Source of the DNA: Amycolatopsis sp. DSM 110486
Lineage (GTDB): Bacteria > Actinomycetota > Actinomycetes > Mycobacteriales > Pseudonocardiaceae
DNA: 64,000 bases
Direction: 5' to 3'
Assembly (NCBI RefSeq): GCF_019468465.1
Contig: NZ_CP080519.1
Span: forward strand, 10,523,501-10,587,500
This document shows, in pieces, positions 50,423 through 58,753 of the stretch. The position numbers were made by a program, and so were the translations under genes. Under the pieces are notes generated by a model. It was given only the letters and a program-made list of their open reading frames with translations, made no database searches and was not told the origin of the DNA. The number at the start of each line of letters is the position of its first letter. The first letter of the stretch is position 1.

Positions 50423-51373
50423 CTAGTTCCCGGCCGAAGACCCGACGCCCGGCGCGGGAGCCTGGGCGTTGCCGCCGGTGCCGTAACGGCCGGAGCCGCC
50501 GTCGAGCTGCTCACGCAGGGCCAGCAGCGTCGCGACGCGGCCGGCGGCGGAGTCGACGTTGTCCACAGTGGACAGGATGGATGTCGCGGAGGTGTCCGCC
50601 CGCACCACACCGATCGGGCCGGAGCCGTCGGCCGAACCCGGATCGCCGGCGAGCACCGTGCCCGCGCCCGAGCGGTCGAGCTGCGTCGCGAACCGCGCGA
50701 TCGTGGCCGCGCGGTCGCCCGCGCCCTCGCCCGTCTGTTGCGAGCCGGTGAGCACGATCGCCAGCTGTGCCGGCTGCACGCCCTGGCTGGGCTTCACGAA
50801 ACCGCCGTCGGTGAGGCCGCCGAGCGCGGCGGCCAGCTCGTCGCCCGTGGACTGCGGCTTCGCCGTGGACTTGTCCAGCAGCAGCACCGAACCGAGCAGC
50901 GCGCCGGCGAGCGTGCCGGAGTCACCCGCGGTCGGGAACTGCGAGCCGGCCGGCTGCAGGCGCGTGACGACGTCGCGCAGCTGGTCGGCCTTCTCCGGGT
51001 CGGTGAAGGAATCCGTGAGCTGCAGCTCCCCCGTGACCGAGGCGCCGGACTGCTGCACGAGCTGCTTGATCGCGTCGCGGTCGGCCGGGCGCGCGTCCTC
51101 GGTGGTCACGAGCACCACCGTGCGCTTGTCGAGCGTGCCGGCCACGACCTTCGGGCCCATCGACCCGGCGAACGCGTCGGAGTCGGCCAGGCGCGCGTTG
51201 AGCGCGTTGCGCTGCGCTTCGAGGTCGGAGACCTGCGTGCCGAGGTCCTTCTTCTGGTCCGACAGGCCCGAGAGCAGCGAGCCGTTGAGCGCGGTGGAGC
51301 CCAGGACCACGCCGACGGCCAGCGCGAGGAAGCACGCCGTGATGGAAACGATGTGGTACCGCAGAGAAATCAC
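50423..51373 (-). CDS. mctB: copper transporter family protein, MctB-like
   Basis: 316 residues. One N-terminal membrane helix (SITACFLALAVGVVLGS) is followed by a coiled-coil stretch (LSDQKKDLGTQVSDLEAQRNALNARL) and an extracytoplasmic domain. This matches mycobacterial MctB (Rv1698), linked to outer-envelope copper resistance. The start overlaps the steA stop by 4 bp. Confidence 0.85.
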   Translation of the reverse strand: MISLRYHIVSITACFLALAVGVVLGSTALNGSLLSGLSDQKKDLGTQVSDLEAQRNALNARLADSDAFAGSMGPKVVAGTLDKRTVVLVTTEDARPADRDAIKQLVQQSGASVTGELQLTDSFTDPEKADQLRDVVTRLQPAGSQFPTAGDSGTLAGALLGSVLLLDKSTAKPQSTGDELAAALGGLTDGGFVKPSQGVQPAQLAIVLTGSQQTGEGAGDRAATIARFATQLDRSGAGTVLAGDPGSADGSGPIGVVRADTSATSILSTVDNVDSAAGRVATLLALREQLDGGSGRYGTGGNAQAPAPGVGSSAGN

Positions 51374-52554
51374 GTGAAGAGCCCCTTCACCCAGGTGGTG
51401 AACGTGGTCCAGGTGTGCTGGATCCAGTCCAGGTAGACGGAGCCGACGTCGGAGACCAGCAGCGCGGCGACCACCACGACGACGGCGGCGAGGACGAGCA
51501 GCGCGACGGCGCCCAAGGACACCCGGCTGCGGTGCAGTGTCGCGACGGCCTTGCCGTCGACCAGCTTCGTGCCCAGCTTGAGCCGGGTGAGGAACGTCGA
51601 CGGGTTCGAGCCCGACCGGCCGTGGTCGAGGAACTCCCGCAGTGTGGCCTGGAACCCGACGGTGACCACGAGGCTCGCGCCGTGGGCGTCGGCCAGCAGC
51701 AGCGCGAGGTCCTCGGAGTTGCCCGACGCGGGGAACGTGACCGCGCCGATGCCCAGGTCCTGGATGCGCTCGACACCGGGCGCGTGTCCGTCGGGCTGCG
51801 CGGGCACCACGACCTCGGCGCCGCTGCGCAGGGTCGCGGTGCCGATGCCGGTCGGGTCGCCCACGATCACGTCGGGCGTGTAGCCCTGCGCGCGCAGCGT
51901 GTCGGCCCCCGCGTCGACGCCGACGACCACCGGCCGGTGCTCCCCGATGTACTTCTTGAGCCGCTTGAGGTCTTCGGCGTGGCCGTTGCCGCCCGCGACC
52001 ACCAGCACGTGGCGGTCGCGCATCGGCAGCCGCAGCTCGGGCACGCCGACCCCGTCGAGGATCAGCGTGCGCTCGCGGCGGAGGAACTCGATGGTGTTGG
52101 CCGAGAACGCCTCCAGCTGCGTCGACATCCCGGCCTTGGCCTCGATCATCTGGTCGGCGACGCTCTCGGGCGTCTGCTCGTCGCCGGAGGCGATCTGCCG
52201 CTCCCCGATGTAGATGCCGCCCTCATGCACGCGGAGCTTCGTGCCGTCCTTGACCGTGCGCAGCAGCTCGCCGCCGACCGAGTCGACGAGCGGGATGCCC
52301 GCGGCCAGCAAGATCTCCGGGCCCAGGTTCGGGAACCGGCCGGAGATCGACGGCGACGCGTTCACCACGGCGGCGACCTCGGCCTCCACCAGCGCGTCGG
52401 CCGTCGCGCGGTCGAGGTCGAGCTGGTCGAGCACCGCCACGTCGCCGGCGCTGACGCGGCGCAGCAACTCCCGGGTGCGGCGGTCGACCCGCGCGACGCC
52501 GGTGATGCCGGGGAGGGCTTCGTGGTTTCGCGCGAGCAGACCGGTGAGCTTCAT
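51370..52554 (-). CDS. steA: SteA-like cytokinetic ring protein
   Basis: 394 residues. The thiamin-pyrophosphokinase-like core is visible (VVVGVDAGADTLRAQGYTPDVIVGDPTGIGTATL; FPASGNSEDLALLLADAHGASLVVTVG), and a C-terminal membrane helix (VSLGAVALLVLAAVVVVVAALLV). This is the layout of actinobacterial SteA, which acts in cell separation with SteB; the MctB-like gene next to it occupies the steB position seen in corynebacteria. ATG start at 52554. Confidence 0.85.
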   Translation of the reverse strand: MKLTGLLARNHEALPGITGVARVDRRTRELLRRVSAGDVAVLDQLDLDRATADALVEAEVAAVVNASPSISGRFPNLGPEILLAAGIPLVDSVGGELLRTVKDGTKLRVHEGGIYIGERQIASGDEQTPESVADQMIEAKAGMSTQLEAFSANTIEFLRRERTLILDGVGVPELRLPMRDRHVLVVAGGNGHAEDLKRLKKYIGEHRPVVVGVDAGADTLRAQGYTPDVIVGDPTGIGTATLRSGAEVVVPAQPDGHAPGVERIQDLGIGAVTFPASGNSEDLALLLADAHGASLVVTVGFQATLREFLDHGRSGSNPSTFLTRLKLGTKLVDGKAVATLHRSRVSLGAVALLVLAAVVVVVAALLVSDVGSVYLDWIQHTWTTFTTWVKGLFT

Positions 52555-52650
52555 GTGGCTGATGGTGACAAATTTGTGGGTGGGACGAGCGCCGACGCGC
52601 CGAAGGGGACGTGACTCATTGTGGTGAGCGGTGTCGCCGTGAGCGTCCGT

Positions 52651-53796
52651 TCAGGGTTGGATGGTGGGTTCCGCCGCGGCGAACGAGAGGTTCAGCCAAG
52701 GACTGGCGGGATCTTGAAGCAGCAGGTGATGGACTCGCACGGCCGAGGTGTACTCCTCGCCGAACTCCTCCTCGTCCAGCGCGAGGGCCCGGCCCATGAC
52801 GTAGCTCGCGGACAGCTCGGCCCATGACTCGTGGTAGCGACGCGCCACCGCGCCGGCCTCGAGCACCATCAGCTCGGCCGTGAGCGGATCGCAGTGACCG
52901 ACTGCCAGACCCCACCGCGCCATCGCCACCGCACGGGCGACGTCCCACCCGATCGTGGTGCCGACGACGCCGGTGGGTGGCAGCAATCCGTCGGCTCGGA
53001 AGCGCTGTTCGTACCGCACGACGCGACGCAGGACGTCGGTGAGCGCGGGCGCCTGGTCCCGCGCGCCGTTGTCCGCGCACCAGCGCGCCACGAGCTCGGC
53101 CCAGGACCACGGATCGAGCCCCGCGCCGTAGCGGGCGCGCAGCACGAGGACGAGGTTGCCGGGCGTGAGCGTGTAGCCGGGGCCGACGAGGTCGTTCATC
53201 GCGGCGCGCCAGCCGGCCGCGTCGGACACGCCCCACCAGTCGCGCAGGCCGCGGACCTCGGCGACGTAGTCGTGGTAGCGCGCGTCGAGCACGTTCCACG
53301 GCTCGGCGGTGAGCACGGCCTGGTGCGCGCCGCACGCGAGCGCGTGGGCCAGCGAGCCCTCGAAGTGCCCGTAGCGCGCGGTGTTGAGCCGCTCGACCTG
53401 CTGCTCGACCGCCGTGACGCGGTGCGGGTTCGCGTCGAGCCACGGCAGCACAGCCGAACCTGGCACGCGCCACTCGCCGAGGGTGCCGGCGTTGAACACC
53501 ACCTGCTCGTCGGCGTCGACCCCGTGCAGGGCCCAGTCGAGGTCGCCGCTGAGGAATACCACGTCGACGCCGAGGTCGGGCAGGGCGCCGCGCGTGAACA
53601 ACCGCAGCGAACGGTCGCGGCAGCAGGCTTTGGCCGACGACCAGCCCTGCTCGCTCGCGAGTTTTTCCGCGTCTTCCCGGAGCATCGGCACGAACAGCTC
53701 TTCGTCGCCGAGCAGCCCGAGGAACCGGTCGAGATCGCCGTCGCGCCGAGCCCGGGCGAGCTCCGCCTCGACGTCGGCCACCGCGGCCCAGATCAT
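52651..53796 (-). CDS. DUF1266 domain protein
   Basis: 381 residues. The C-terminal 200 residues fit DUF1266: DYVAEVRGLRDWWGVSDAAGWRAAMNDL, then TIGWDVARAVAMARWGLAVGHCDPLTAELMV and YHESWAELSASYVMGRALALDEEEF. The N-terminal half (FLGLLGDEELFVPMLRED; WALHGVDADEQVVFNAG) looks like an SseB-type domain. No function is known. It sits between steA and recN, where mycobacteria have no gene. No signal or membrane segment. Confidence 0.72.
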   Translation of the reverse strand: MIWAAVADVEAELARARRDGDLDRFLGLLGDEELFVPMLREDAEKLASEQGWSSAKACCRDRSLRLFTRGALPDLGVDVVFLSGDLDWALHGVDADEQVVFNAGTLGEWRVPGSAVLPWLDANPHRVTAVEQQVERLNTARYGHFEGSLAHALACGAHQAVLTAEPWNVLDARYHDYVAEVRGLRDWWGVSDAAGWRAAMNDLVGPGYTLTPGNLVLVLRARYGAGLDPWSWAELVARWCADNGARDQAPALTDVLRRVVRYEQRFRADGLLPPTGVVGTTIGWDVARAVAMARWGLAVGHCDPLTAELMVLEAGAVARRYHESWAELSASYVMGRALALDEEEFGEEYTSAVRVHHLLLQDPASPWLNLSFAAAEPTIQP

Positions 53797-53805
53797 GGCG
53801 TGTGG

Positions 53806-55587
53806 TCAGCCCTTCTTGGCGCGCTTGCGTTTCGGCTCGGCGGCGGCCTTGTCCTTCTCCGCCACGGCGAGCAGCTCCTCGGCGTGGGCGCGGCCGGTCT
53901 CCGTGCCGTCCATGCCGGCGAGCATGCGGGCCAGCTCCTTCACGCGGTCGGGCTGCTTCAGCGTCTTCACGCCGCTTCGCGTGACGCCGCCGCTGGTGCC
54001 CTTGTCCACCACCAGGTGCTGGTCGGCGAAGGCCGCGACCTGCGGCAGGTGCGTCACCACGAGCACCTGGTGCGTGCGCGCGAGCCGGGAGAGCCGGCGG
54101 CCGATCTCGACCGCCGCGCGCCCGCCGACGCCGGCGTCGACCTCGTCGAACACCAGCGTCTGCACGGTGTCGGCGTGAGCGAGGACCACCTCGATGGCCA
54201 GCATCACGCGCGAGAGCTCACCGCCGGAGGCGGCCTTGTGCACCGGCAGCGGCGGCGCGCCGTTGTGGGCGCGCAGGAGCAGCTCGACCTCGTCGATGCC
54301 GTCCGATCCGGCGTGGACGGCGTGGCCGTCGATCGCGAGCGCCTGGCGGTCGCCGTGCTCGGCGGGCTTCTGCTCGACGGTGATCTCCAGCTCCGCCTGC
54401 CCCATCGCGAGACCGGAGAGCTCCTTGGTGATCGCCGACGCCAGCTCGGCCGCGGCCTTGCCGCGCGCCGCCGACACGGCGGTGGCGTGGTCGCCCAGCT
54501 TCACGGCGAGCTCGTCGCGGCGGCGGGCCAGCTCGGCGAGCGCCTCCTCGGAGGTGTCCATCGACTCGAGCCGGCGGCGGGCGTCGTCGGCCCAGACCAG
54601 CACTCCGTCGACGTCGGCCGCGTACTTGCGCGTGAGCCGCTTGAGGTCGGCCTGGCGCGCCAGCACCTTCTCCAGCAGCGCCGGGTCGGCGTCGAGGCCC
54701 TCGATGTACCCGCCCAGCTCCGCGCCGACGTCGGTGAGCAGCATCGAAGCTTCTTCCAGCCGCGGCACGAGCTCCCGCAGCGCCGAGTCCTCGGCCGAGG
54801 CCAGGCGTCGCAAGGCTTCGCCGACGAGGCCGAGCGCACCGGGCGCGTCGGGGTCGCCGTCCTGCGAACCCGAGACCGCGACGTGCGCTTCGGTCGCCGA
54901 AGCGCGCAGCTCGTCGACGGCCATCAGCCGCTTGATCTGCTCGGTGAGCTCCACGTCCTCGCCCGGCTCGGGCGCGACGGCGTCGATCTCGGTGAGACCG
55001 TGCTTGAGCAGGTCGGCCTGCTGCGCCATCTCGCGCGAACGGGTGGAGCGCTCGGTGAGCTCGCCGATCACGGCCAGCCACTCCTCGCGCACCTCGCGGT
55101 AGGCGGTGAGCGGCTCGCCGACCGCGGGGCCCGCGAACCGGTCGATCACCGCGCGCTGCTCGCTCGGGCGCAGCAGCCGCAGCTGGTCGTTCTGCCCGTG
55201 CACGGCGATCACCTGCTCGGACAGGTCCGCCAGCACGCCGACCGGCACGGACCGGCCGCCCAGGTGGGCTCTCGACCGGCCGTCGACGGCCACCGTGCGC
55301 AGCGCGATCACGCTGCCGTCCTCGTCGATGTCCGCGCCCGCGTCGGTGACGATGCGGCTCGCGGCGTCGGCCTTGTCGAGGGTGAAGCGCCCTTCGACGA
55401 AGGCCTTGAGCATTCCGTTCCGGACCTTGGACGCTTCGGCCCGCCCACCGGAGAGCAGGTGCAGCCCGGTCACGACCATGGTCTTCCCGGCGCCCGTCTC
55501 ACCGGTCACAACGGTGAAACCCGGGTGCAGTTCCAGCAGGGCGTCCTCGATGACTCCGAGGCCCTGGATGCGCATCTCGGCCAGCAC
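53806..55587 (-). CDS. recN: DNA repair protein RecN
   Basis: 593 residues from the GTG at 55587 (VLAEMRIQGLGVIEDALLEL). Walker A is VTGETGAGKTM, the middle is a long coiled coil, and the C-terminal half has ASGGELSRVMLAIEVVLAH (ABC signature) and LVFDEVDAGVGGRAAVEIG (Walker B). This SMC-like ATPase acts in double-strand break repair. A LexA-type box lies 70 bp upstream. Confidence 0.95.
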   Translation of the reverse strand: MLAEMRIQGLGVIEDALLELHPGFTVVTGETGAGKTMVVTGLHLLSGGRAEASKVRNGMLKAFVEGRFTLDKADAASRIVTDAGADIDEDGSVIALRTVAVDGRSRAHLGGRSVPVGVLADLSEQVIAVHGQNDQLRLLRPSEQRAVIDRFAGPAVGEPLTAYREVREEWLAVIGELTERSTRSREMAQQADLLKHGLTEIDAVAPEPGEDVELTEQIKRLMAVDELRASATEAHVAVSGSQDGDPDAPGALGLVGEALRRLASAEDSALRELVPRLEEASMLLTDVGAELGGYIEGLDADPALLEKVLARQADLKRLTRKYAADVDGVLVWADDARRRLESMDTSEEALAELARRRDELAVKLGDHATAVSAARGKAAAELASAITKELSGLAMGQAELEITVEQKPAEHGDRQALAIDGHAVHAGSDGIDEVELLLRAHNGAPPLPVHKAASGGELSRVMLAIEVVLAHADTVQTLVFDEVDAGVGGRAAVEIGRRLSRLARTHQVLVVTHLPQVAAFADQHLVVDKGTSGGVTRSGVKTLKQPDRVKELARMLAGMDGTETGRAHAEELLAVAEKDKAAAEPKRKRAKKG

Positions 55588-55656
55588 GACGCCTACGGTA
55601 GCCGCCCCCACCGACCTTCCGTGCGCTCGACCGGTGCTAAATGTTCTTTTCGCTGG

Positions 55657-55672
55657 TCGAACACCTGTGCGG
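55657..55672. promoter_or_regulatory. LexA (SOS) box upstream of recN
   Basis: TCGAACACCTGTGCGG agrees at 14 of 16 positions with the actinobacterial SOS box TCGAAC-N4-GTTCGA. It lies in the 182-bp gap between nadK and recN, placing recN in the DNA-damage response. Confidence 0.7.
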
Positions 55673-55769
55673 ACGGTTCGGCCCGGGCGTGTCACGGGTC
55701 ACCTCGCGCACACCCTGCGTTGCGAAGGAGAGCGCCGCACGTCGTCGATCACCGCACGCCAGCACCCGC

Positions 55770-56696
55770 TCAGACCGAGCGGCCGCCGGTGCGCCGTTCG
55801 CGCCAGCTGCGCACCGGCAGGCCGAACTTGTGCACCAGCCGGTCGGTGAACACGCCTTCCCACAGCCGCACGAGCCGCACCGGCCGGCGGCCGCAGACGA
55901 CGCGCACGAGCGAGCCCGGCGGCATGTCGAAGCTGCGCAGCCCGTCGCAGGTCAGGACGGCGCTATGGCCCGAGGGGTCGATGCCGACGGTGATCACGGA
56001 GTCGGGCGAGACCACGAGCGGACGCGCGAACAGGGCGTGGGCGTTGCTGGGCACCACGAGCAGCGCCTCGACGTCAGGCCACATGATCGGGCCGCCGGCG
56101 GAGAAGGCGTACGCGGTGGAGCCGGTCGGCGTCGCGCACAGCACGCCGTCGCAGCCGAAGGACGAGACCGGGCGGCCGTCGACCTCGATCAGCGCGTCGA
56201 GCACGCGCTCGCGCGAGAACTTCTCCACGCTGGCCTCGTTGAGGGCCCACGTGCGGTAGAGCTCGACGCCACCGTGGGTGACGGTGACGTCGATCGTCAT
56301 CCGGTCCTCGACCTGGTACTCGCGGTCGACCACGCGCTGCACGGCGTCGGCGAGCGCGTCGGAGTCGGCCTCGGCCAGGAAACCGACGCGGCCCAGGTTC
56401 ACCCCGAGCACCGGCACGCCCGCGGGCCGCGCGAGCTCGGCCGCGCGCAGCAGCGTGCCGTCGCCGCCGAGCACGAACACGAGCTCCGCTCCGCGCGCGG
56501 GGTCGTCCTGCGGCGCCACGACGGTGCAGGGCATGTCCATACAGCCGTCGGGGTCGATGAGCTGACGCACCTCTTCGTCGGTCACGCGCAGCCGGATCCC
56601 GGCCTTCGTGAACCGCGCTGACACCTCGCGTGCGGCCTCCCGCGTGTGGTCCCGGTCCGGGTGCGCCACGAGAAGCACTTCACGTTCGCTGGTCAC
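55770..56696 (-). CDS. nadK: NAD kinase
   Basis: 308 residues. The GGDGT motif is in VFVLGGDGTLLRAAELA, and the second conserved region is TPTGSTAYAFSAGGPI. Makes NADP from NAD. GTG at 56696 overlaps the tlyA stop by 4 bp; 37 further codons upstream lack similarity. Confidence 0.95.
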   Translation of the reverse strand: MTSEREVLLVAHPDRDHTREAAREVSARFTKAGIRLRVTDEEVRQLIDPDGCMDMPCTVVAPQDDPARGAELVFVLGGDGTLLRAAELARPAGVPVLGVNLGRVGFLAEADSDALADAVQRVVDREYQVEDRMTIDVTVTHGGVELYRTWALNEASVEKFSRERVLDALIEVDGRPVSSFGCDGVLCATPTGSTAYAFSAGGPIMWPDVEALLVVPSNAHALFARPLVVSPDSVITVGIDPSGHSAVLTCDGLRSFDMPPGSLVRVVCGRRPVRLVRLWEGVFTDRLVHKFGLPVRSWRERRTGGRSV

Positions 56697-57538
56697 TGGG
56701 GTCCTTCCTGGACGGCGGCCCGCACGAGCCGCTCGACACCGTCCACAGTGCCATCGGCGGCCGCGAGTTCGCCCGGATCTTGATGCCGAAGATCTCGCCG
56801 CAGCCACACGAAGTACTCGACGTTGCCGGACGGGCCGGGCAACGGGCTCGCGACGACCCCGCGCAGCGCGAGCCCCAGCTTCGCGGCTTCGGCGATGACG
56901 TCGACCACGGACTGCACGCGCAGCTCGGGATCGCGGACCACGCCGCCGCTGCCGAGGCGGTCCTTGCCGACCTCGAACTGCGGTTTGACCATGGGCACGA
57001 GGTCGGCGCCTTCGCGCGCGCAGTCGGCGAGCGCGGGCAGCACGAGCTTGAGCGAGATGAAGGACAGGTCGCCGACGACGAGGTCGACCTGGCCGCCGAG
57101 CGTCTCCGGCGTCAGGTTGCGCACGTTCGTGCGGTCCAGCACGACCACGCGCTCGTCGGTCCGCAGGCGCCAGTCGAGCAGGCCGCGGCCGACGTCGGCG
57201 GCGATCACGGTGGCAGCGCCGTTGCGAAGCAGCACGTCGGTGAACCCGCCGGTGGACGCGCCGGCGTCGAGGCAGCGGCGGCCCTCGACCGTGAGGCCTT
57301 CGGGGCCGAACTTCTCCAGCGCGCCCAGGAGTTTGTGCGCGCCGCGCGAGGCCCAGCCGGGGTCGTCCTCGTCCTTCACCACGATGGGCGCGTCGGACTC
57401 GACGCCGGTGGCGGGTTTGGTCGCGACCATGCCGCGCACGGAGACTTTGCCGCCGGTGATCAGGGCCGACGCCTGTTCCCGTGAGCGGGCCAGGCCGCGG
57501 CGAACCAGCTCCGCGTCGAGGCGGGCCCGTTTGGGCAC
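56693..57538 (-). CDS. tlyA: TlyA family rRNA 2'-O-methyltransferase
   Basis: 281 residues. An S4 domain at the N-terminus (RLDAELVRRGLARSREQASALI) is followed by a methyltransferase domain with CLDAGASTGGFTDVLLRNGA (motif I) and VDLVVGDLSFISLKLVLPAL. TlyA methylates 16S and 23S rRNA and its loss gives capreomycin resistance in mycobacteria. Confidence 0.94.
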   Translation of the reverse strand: MPKRARLDAELVRRGLARSREQASALITGGKVSVRGMVATKPATGVESDAPIVVKDEDDPGWASRGAHKLLGALEKFGPEGLTVEGRRCLDAGASTGGFTDVLLRNGAATVIAADVGRGLLDWRLRTDERVVVLDRTNVRNLTPETLGGQVDLVVGDLSFISLKLVLPALADCAREGADLVPMVKPQFEVGKDRLGSGGVVRDPELRVQSVVDVIAEAAKLGLALRGVVASPLPGPSGNVEYFVWLRRDLRHQDPGELAAADGTVDGVERLVRAAVQEGPQ

Positions 57539-57543
57539 GCCGG

Positions 57544-57750
57544 TCAGACCCTGTCGATGCTGGACAGGGCCACGGTGAGCTCGGTGTGCACGGTTTCGAA
57601 CCGGTCGACGTGCTCGGCGAGCGGCACCGAGTTCAGGTCGTCGATGCCCGCCACGGCTTCCTCGATCCCCGCGCGGGGATCGATCTGCTGCGGGCCAGGT
57701 CCGGGTACCGGCGGAGGGCCAGGGACGGGCCGCGGGACGTTCGGGTGCAC
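57544..57750 (-). CDS. small conserved hypothetical protein (Rv1693-like position)
   Basis: 68 residues with a Pro-rich N-terminus (PNVPRPVPGPPPVPGPGP) and an acidic helical C-terminal part (AEHVDRFETVHTELTVALSSID). A small gene occupies the same place between tlyA and the HAD gene in mycobacteria. The GTG start at 57750 is 16 bp after the HAD stop. Function unknown. Confidence 0.7.
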   Translation of the reverse strand: MHPNVPRPVPGPPPVPGPGPQQIDPRAGIEEAVAGIDDLNSVPLAEHVDRFETVHTELTVALSSIDRV

Positions 57751-57766
57751 GAACTCAAACTACCAG

Positions 57767-58753
57767 TCAGGCCAGCCGCAGCCCGGTCAGCGCCGCCTCG
57801 GCCGCGTCGCCTTCGGCACGGACCTCGGTCACGCCGCTCGCCCACGCCGCGTGGCACAGCGCGCGCAGCAGGTCGAGGGCTTCTCCGCTGCCGCGCACGG
57901 TCAGCACGTCGCCGGACATGATCTCCCAGCCCGGCCGGGGACCGATCTTGAGGTCCTCGGCGCGCTGAGTGAGAGCGGTCAGGTCGGCGGCCAGGTGCGT
58001 CGGCCGTTCGGCGGGGATCGCCGTCAGGAGACCGGCGGGCGTCGCGACGCCGGAGAGCACCGCGAGCACGTCCATGCCCGCGGCGACCGCACCGGCGATG
58101 TCGGTGTCGAGCCGGTCGCCCACCACCAGCGGCCGGCTCGAGCCGGCCGACCGTGCGGCCGTCTCGAACAGCAGCGGCTGTGGTTTGCCCGCGACGACCG
58201 GTTCGGTGTCGGTGGCCGTGCGCAGCGCCGCGACCATGGAACCGTTGCCCGGCAACAGGCCGCGCTCGGTGGGCAAGGTCGCGTCGACGTTGCACGCGAC
58301 CCACAGCGCGCCGGCGCGGATCGCCAGCGCCGCCTCGGCTAGGTCGGCCCACGCGGTCTCCGGCGAGTGCCCCTGCACGACGGCCGCGACGTCGTCGTCG
58401 ACCTTCCGCACGGTGCCCAGCCCGGCCGTTTCAACTTCGGCGGCCAGCGAGTCGGTGCCCACGACCAGCACGCGCGCACCGGCGGGCAGGCGCTCGCCGA
58501 GCACCGCGGCAGCAGCCTGGGCGCTCGTGTGCACCTCGTCGACGGTCGCGTCGAGGCCAAGAGCTTCGAGATGCGCCACCACGTCGGCCGGCGCTTTCGA
58601 CGCGTTGTTCGTGACATACCGGACGGCCGTGCCGTGCTCCCGCACTGCCCCGACCGCCTCCGGCGCGCCCTCGATCACCTGCGAGCCGTGGTACACGGTG
58701 CCGTCCAGGTCGAACAGCACCGCGTCGTAGCCCGCGAGGAGCGCGTCACTCAT
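57767..58753 (-). CDS. HAD-superfamily IIA phosphatase (NagD-like)
   Basis: 328 residues. HAD motif I is LFDLDGTVYHGSQ, motif II VRYVTNNASK, and motif III/IV GKPQPLLFETA...PLVVGDRLDTDIAGAVAAGM, with a type IIA cap. The mycobacterial relative Rv1692 is a glycerol 3-phosphate phosphatase, a plausible activity here. It overlaps the TPR gene by 8 bp. Confidence 0.9.
   Translation of the reverse strand: MSDALLAGYDAVLFDLDGTVYHGSQVIEGAPEAVGAVREHGTAVRYVTNNASKAPADVVAHLEALGLDATVDEVHTSAQAAAAVLGERLPAGARVLVVGTDSLAAEVETAGLGTVRKVDDDVAAVVQGHSPETAWADLAEAALAIRAGALWVACNVDATLPTERGLLPGNGSMVAALRTATDTEPVVAGKPQPLLFETAARSAGSSRPLVVGDRLDTDIAGAVAAGMDVLAVLSGVATPAGLLTAIPAERPTHLAADLTALTQRAEDLKIGPRPGWEIMSGDVLTVRGSGEALDLLRALCHAAWASGVTEVRAEGDAAEAALTGLRLA

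Noticed and set aside
52831..56259. 1142-codon plus-strand frame across the DUF1266, recN and nadK genes
   Set aside because: Shadow of three well-supported minus-strand genes.
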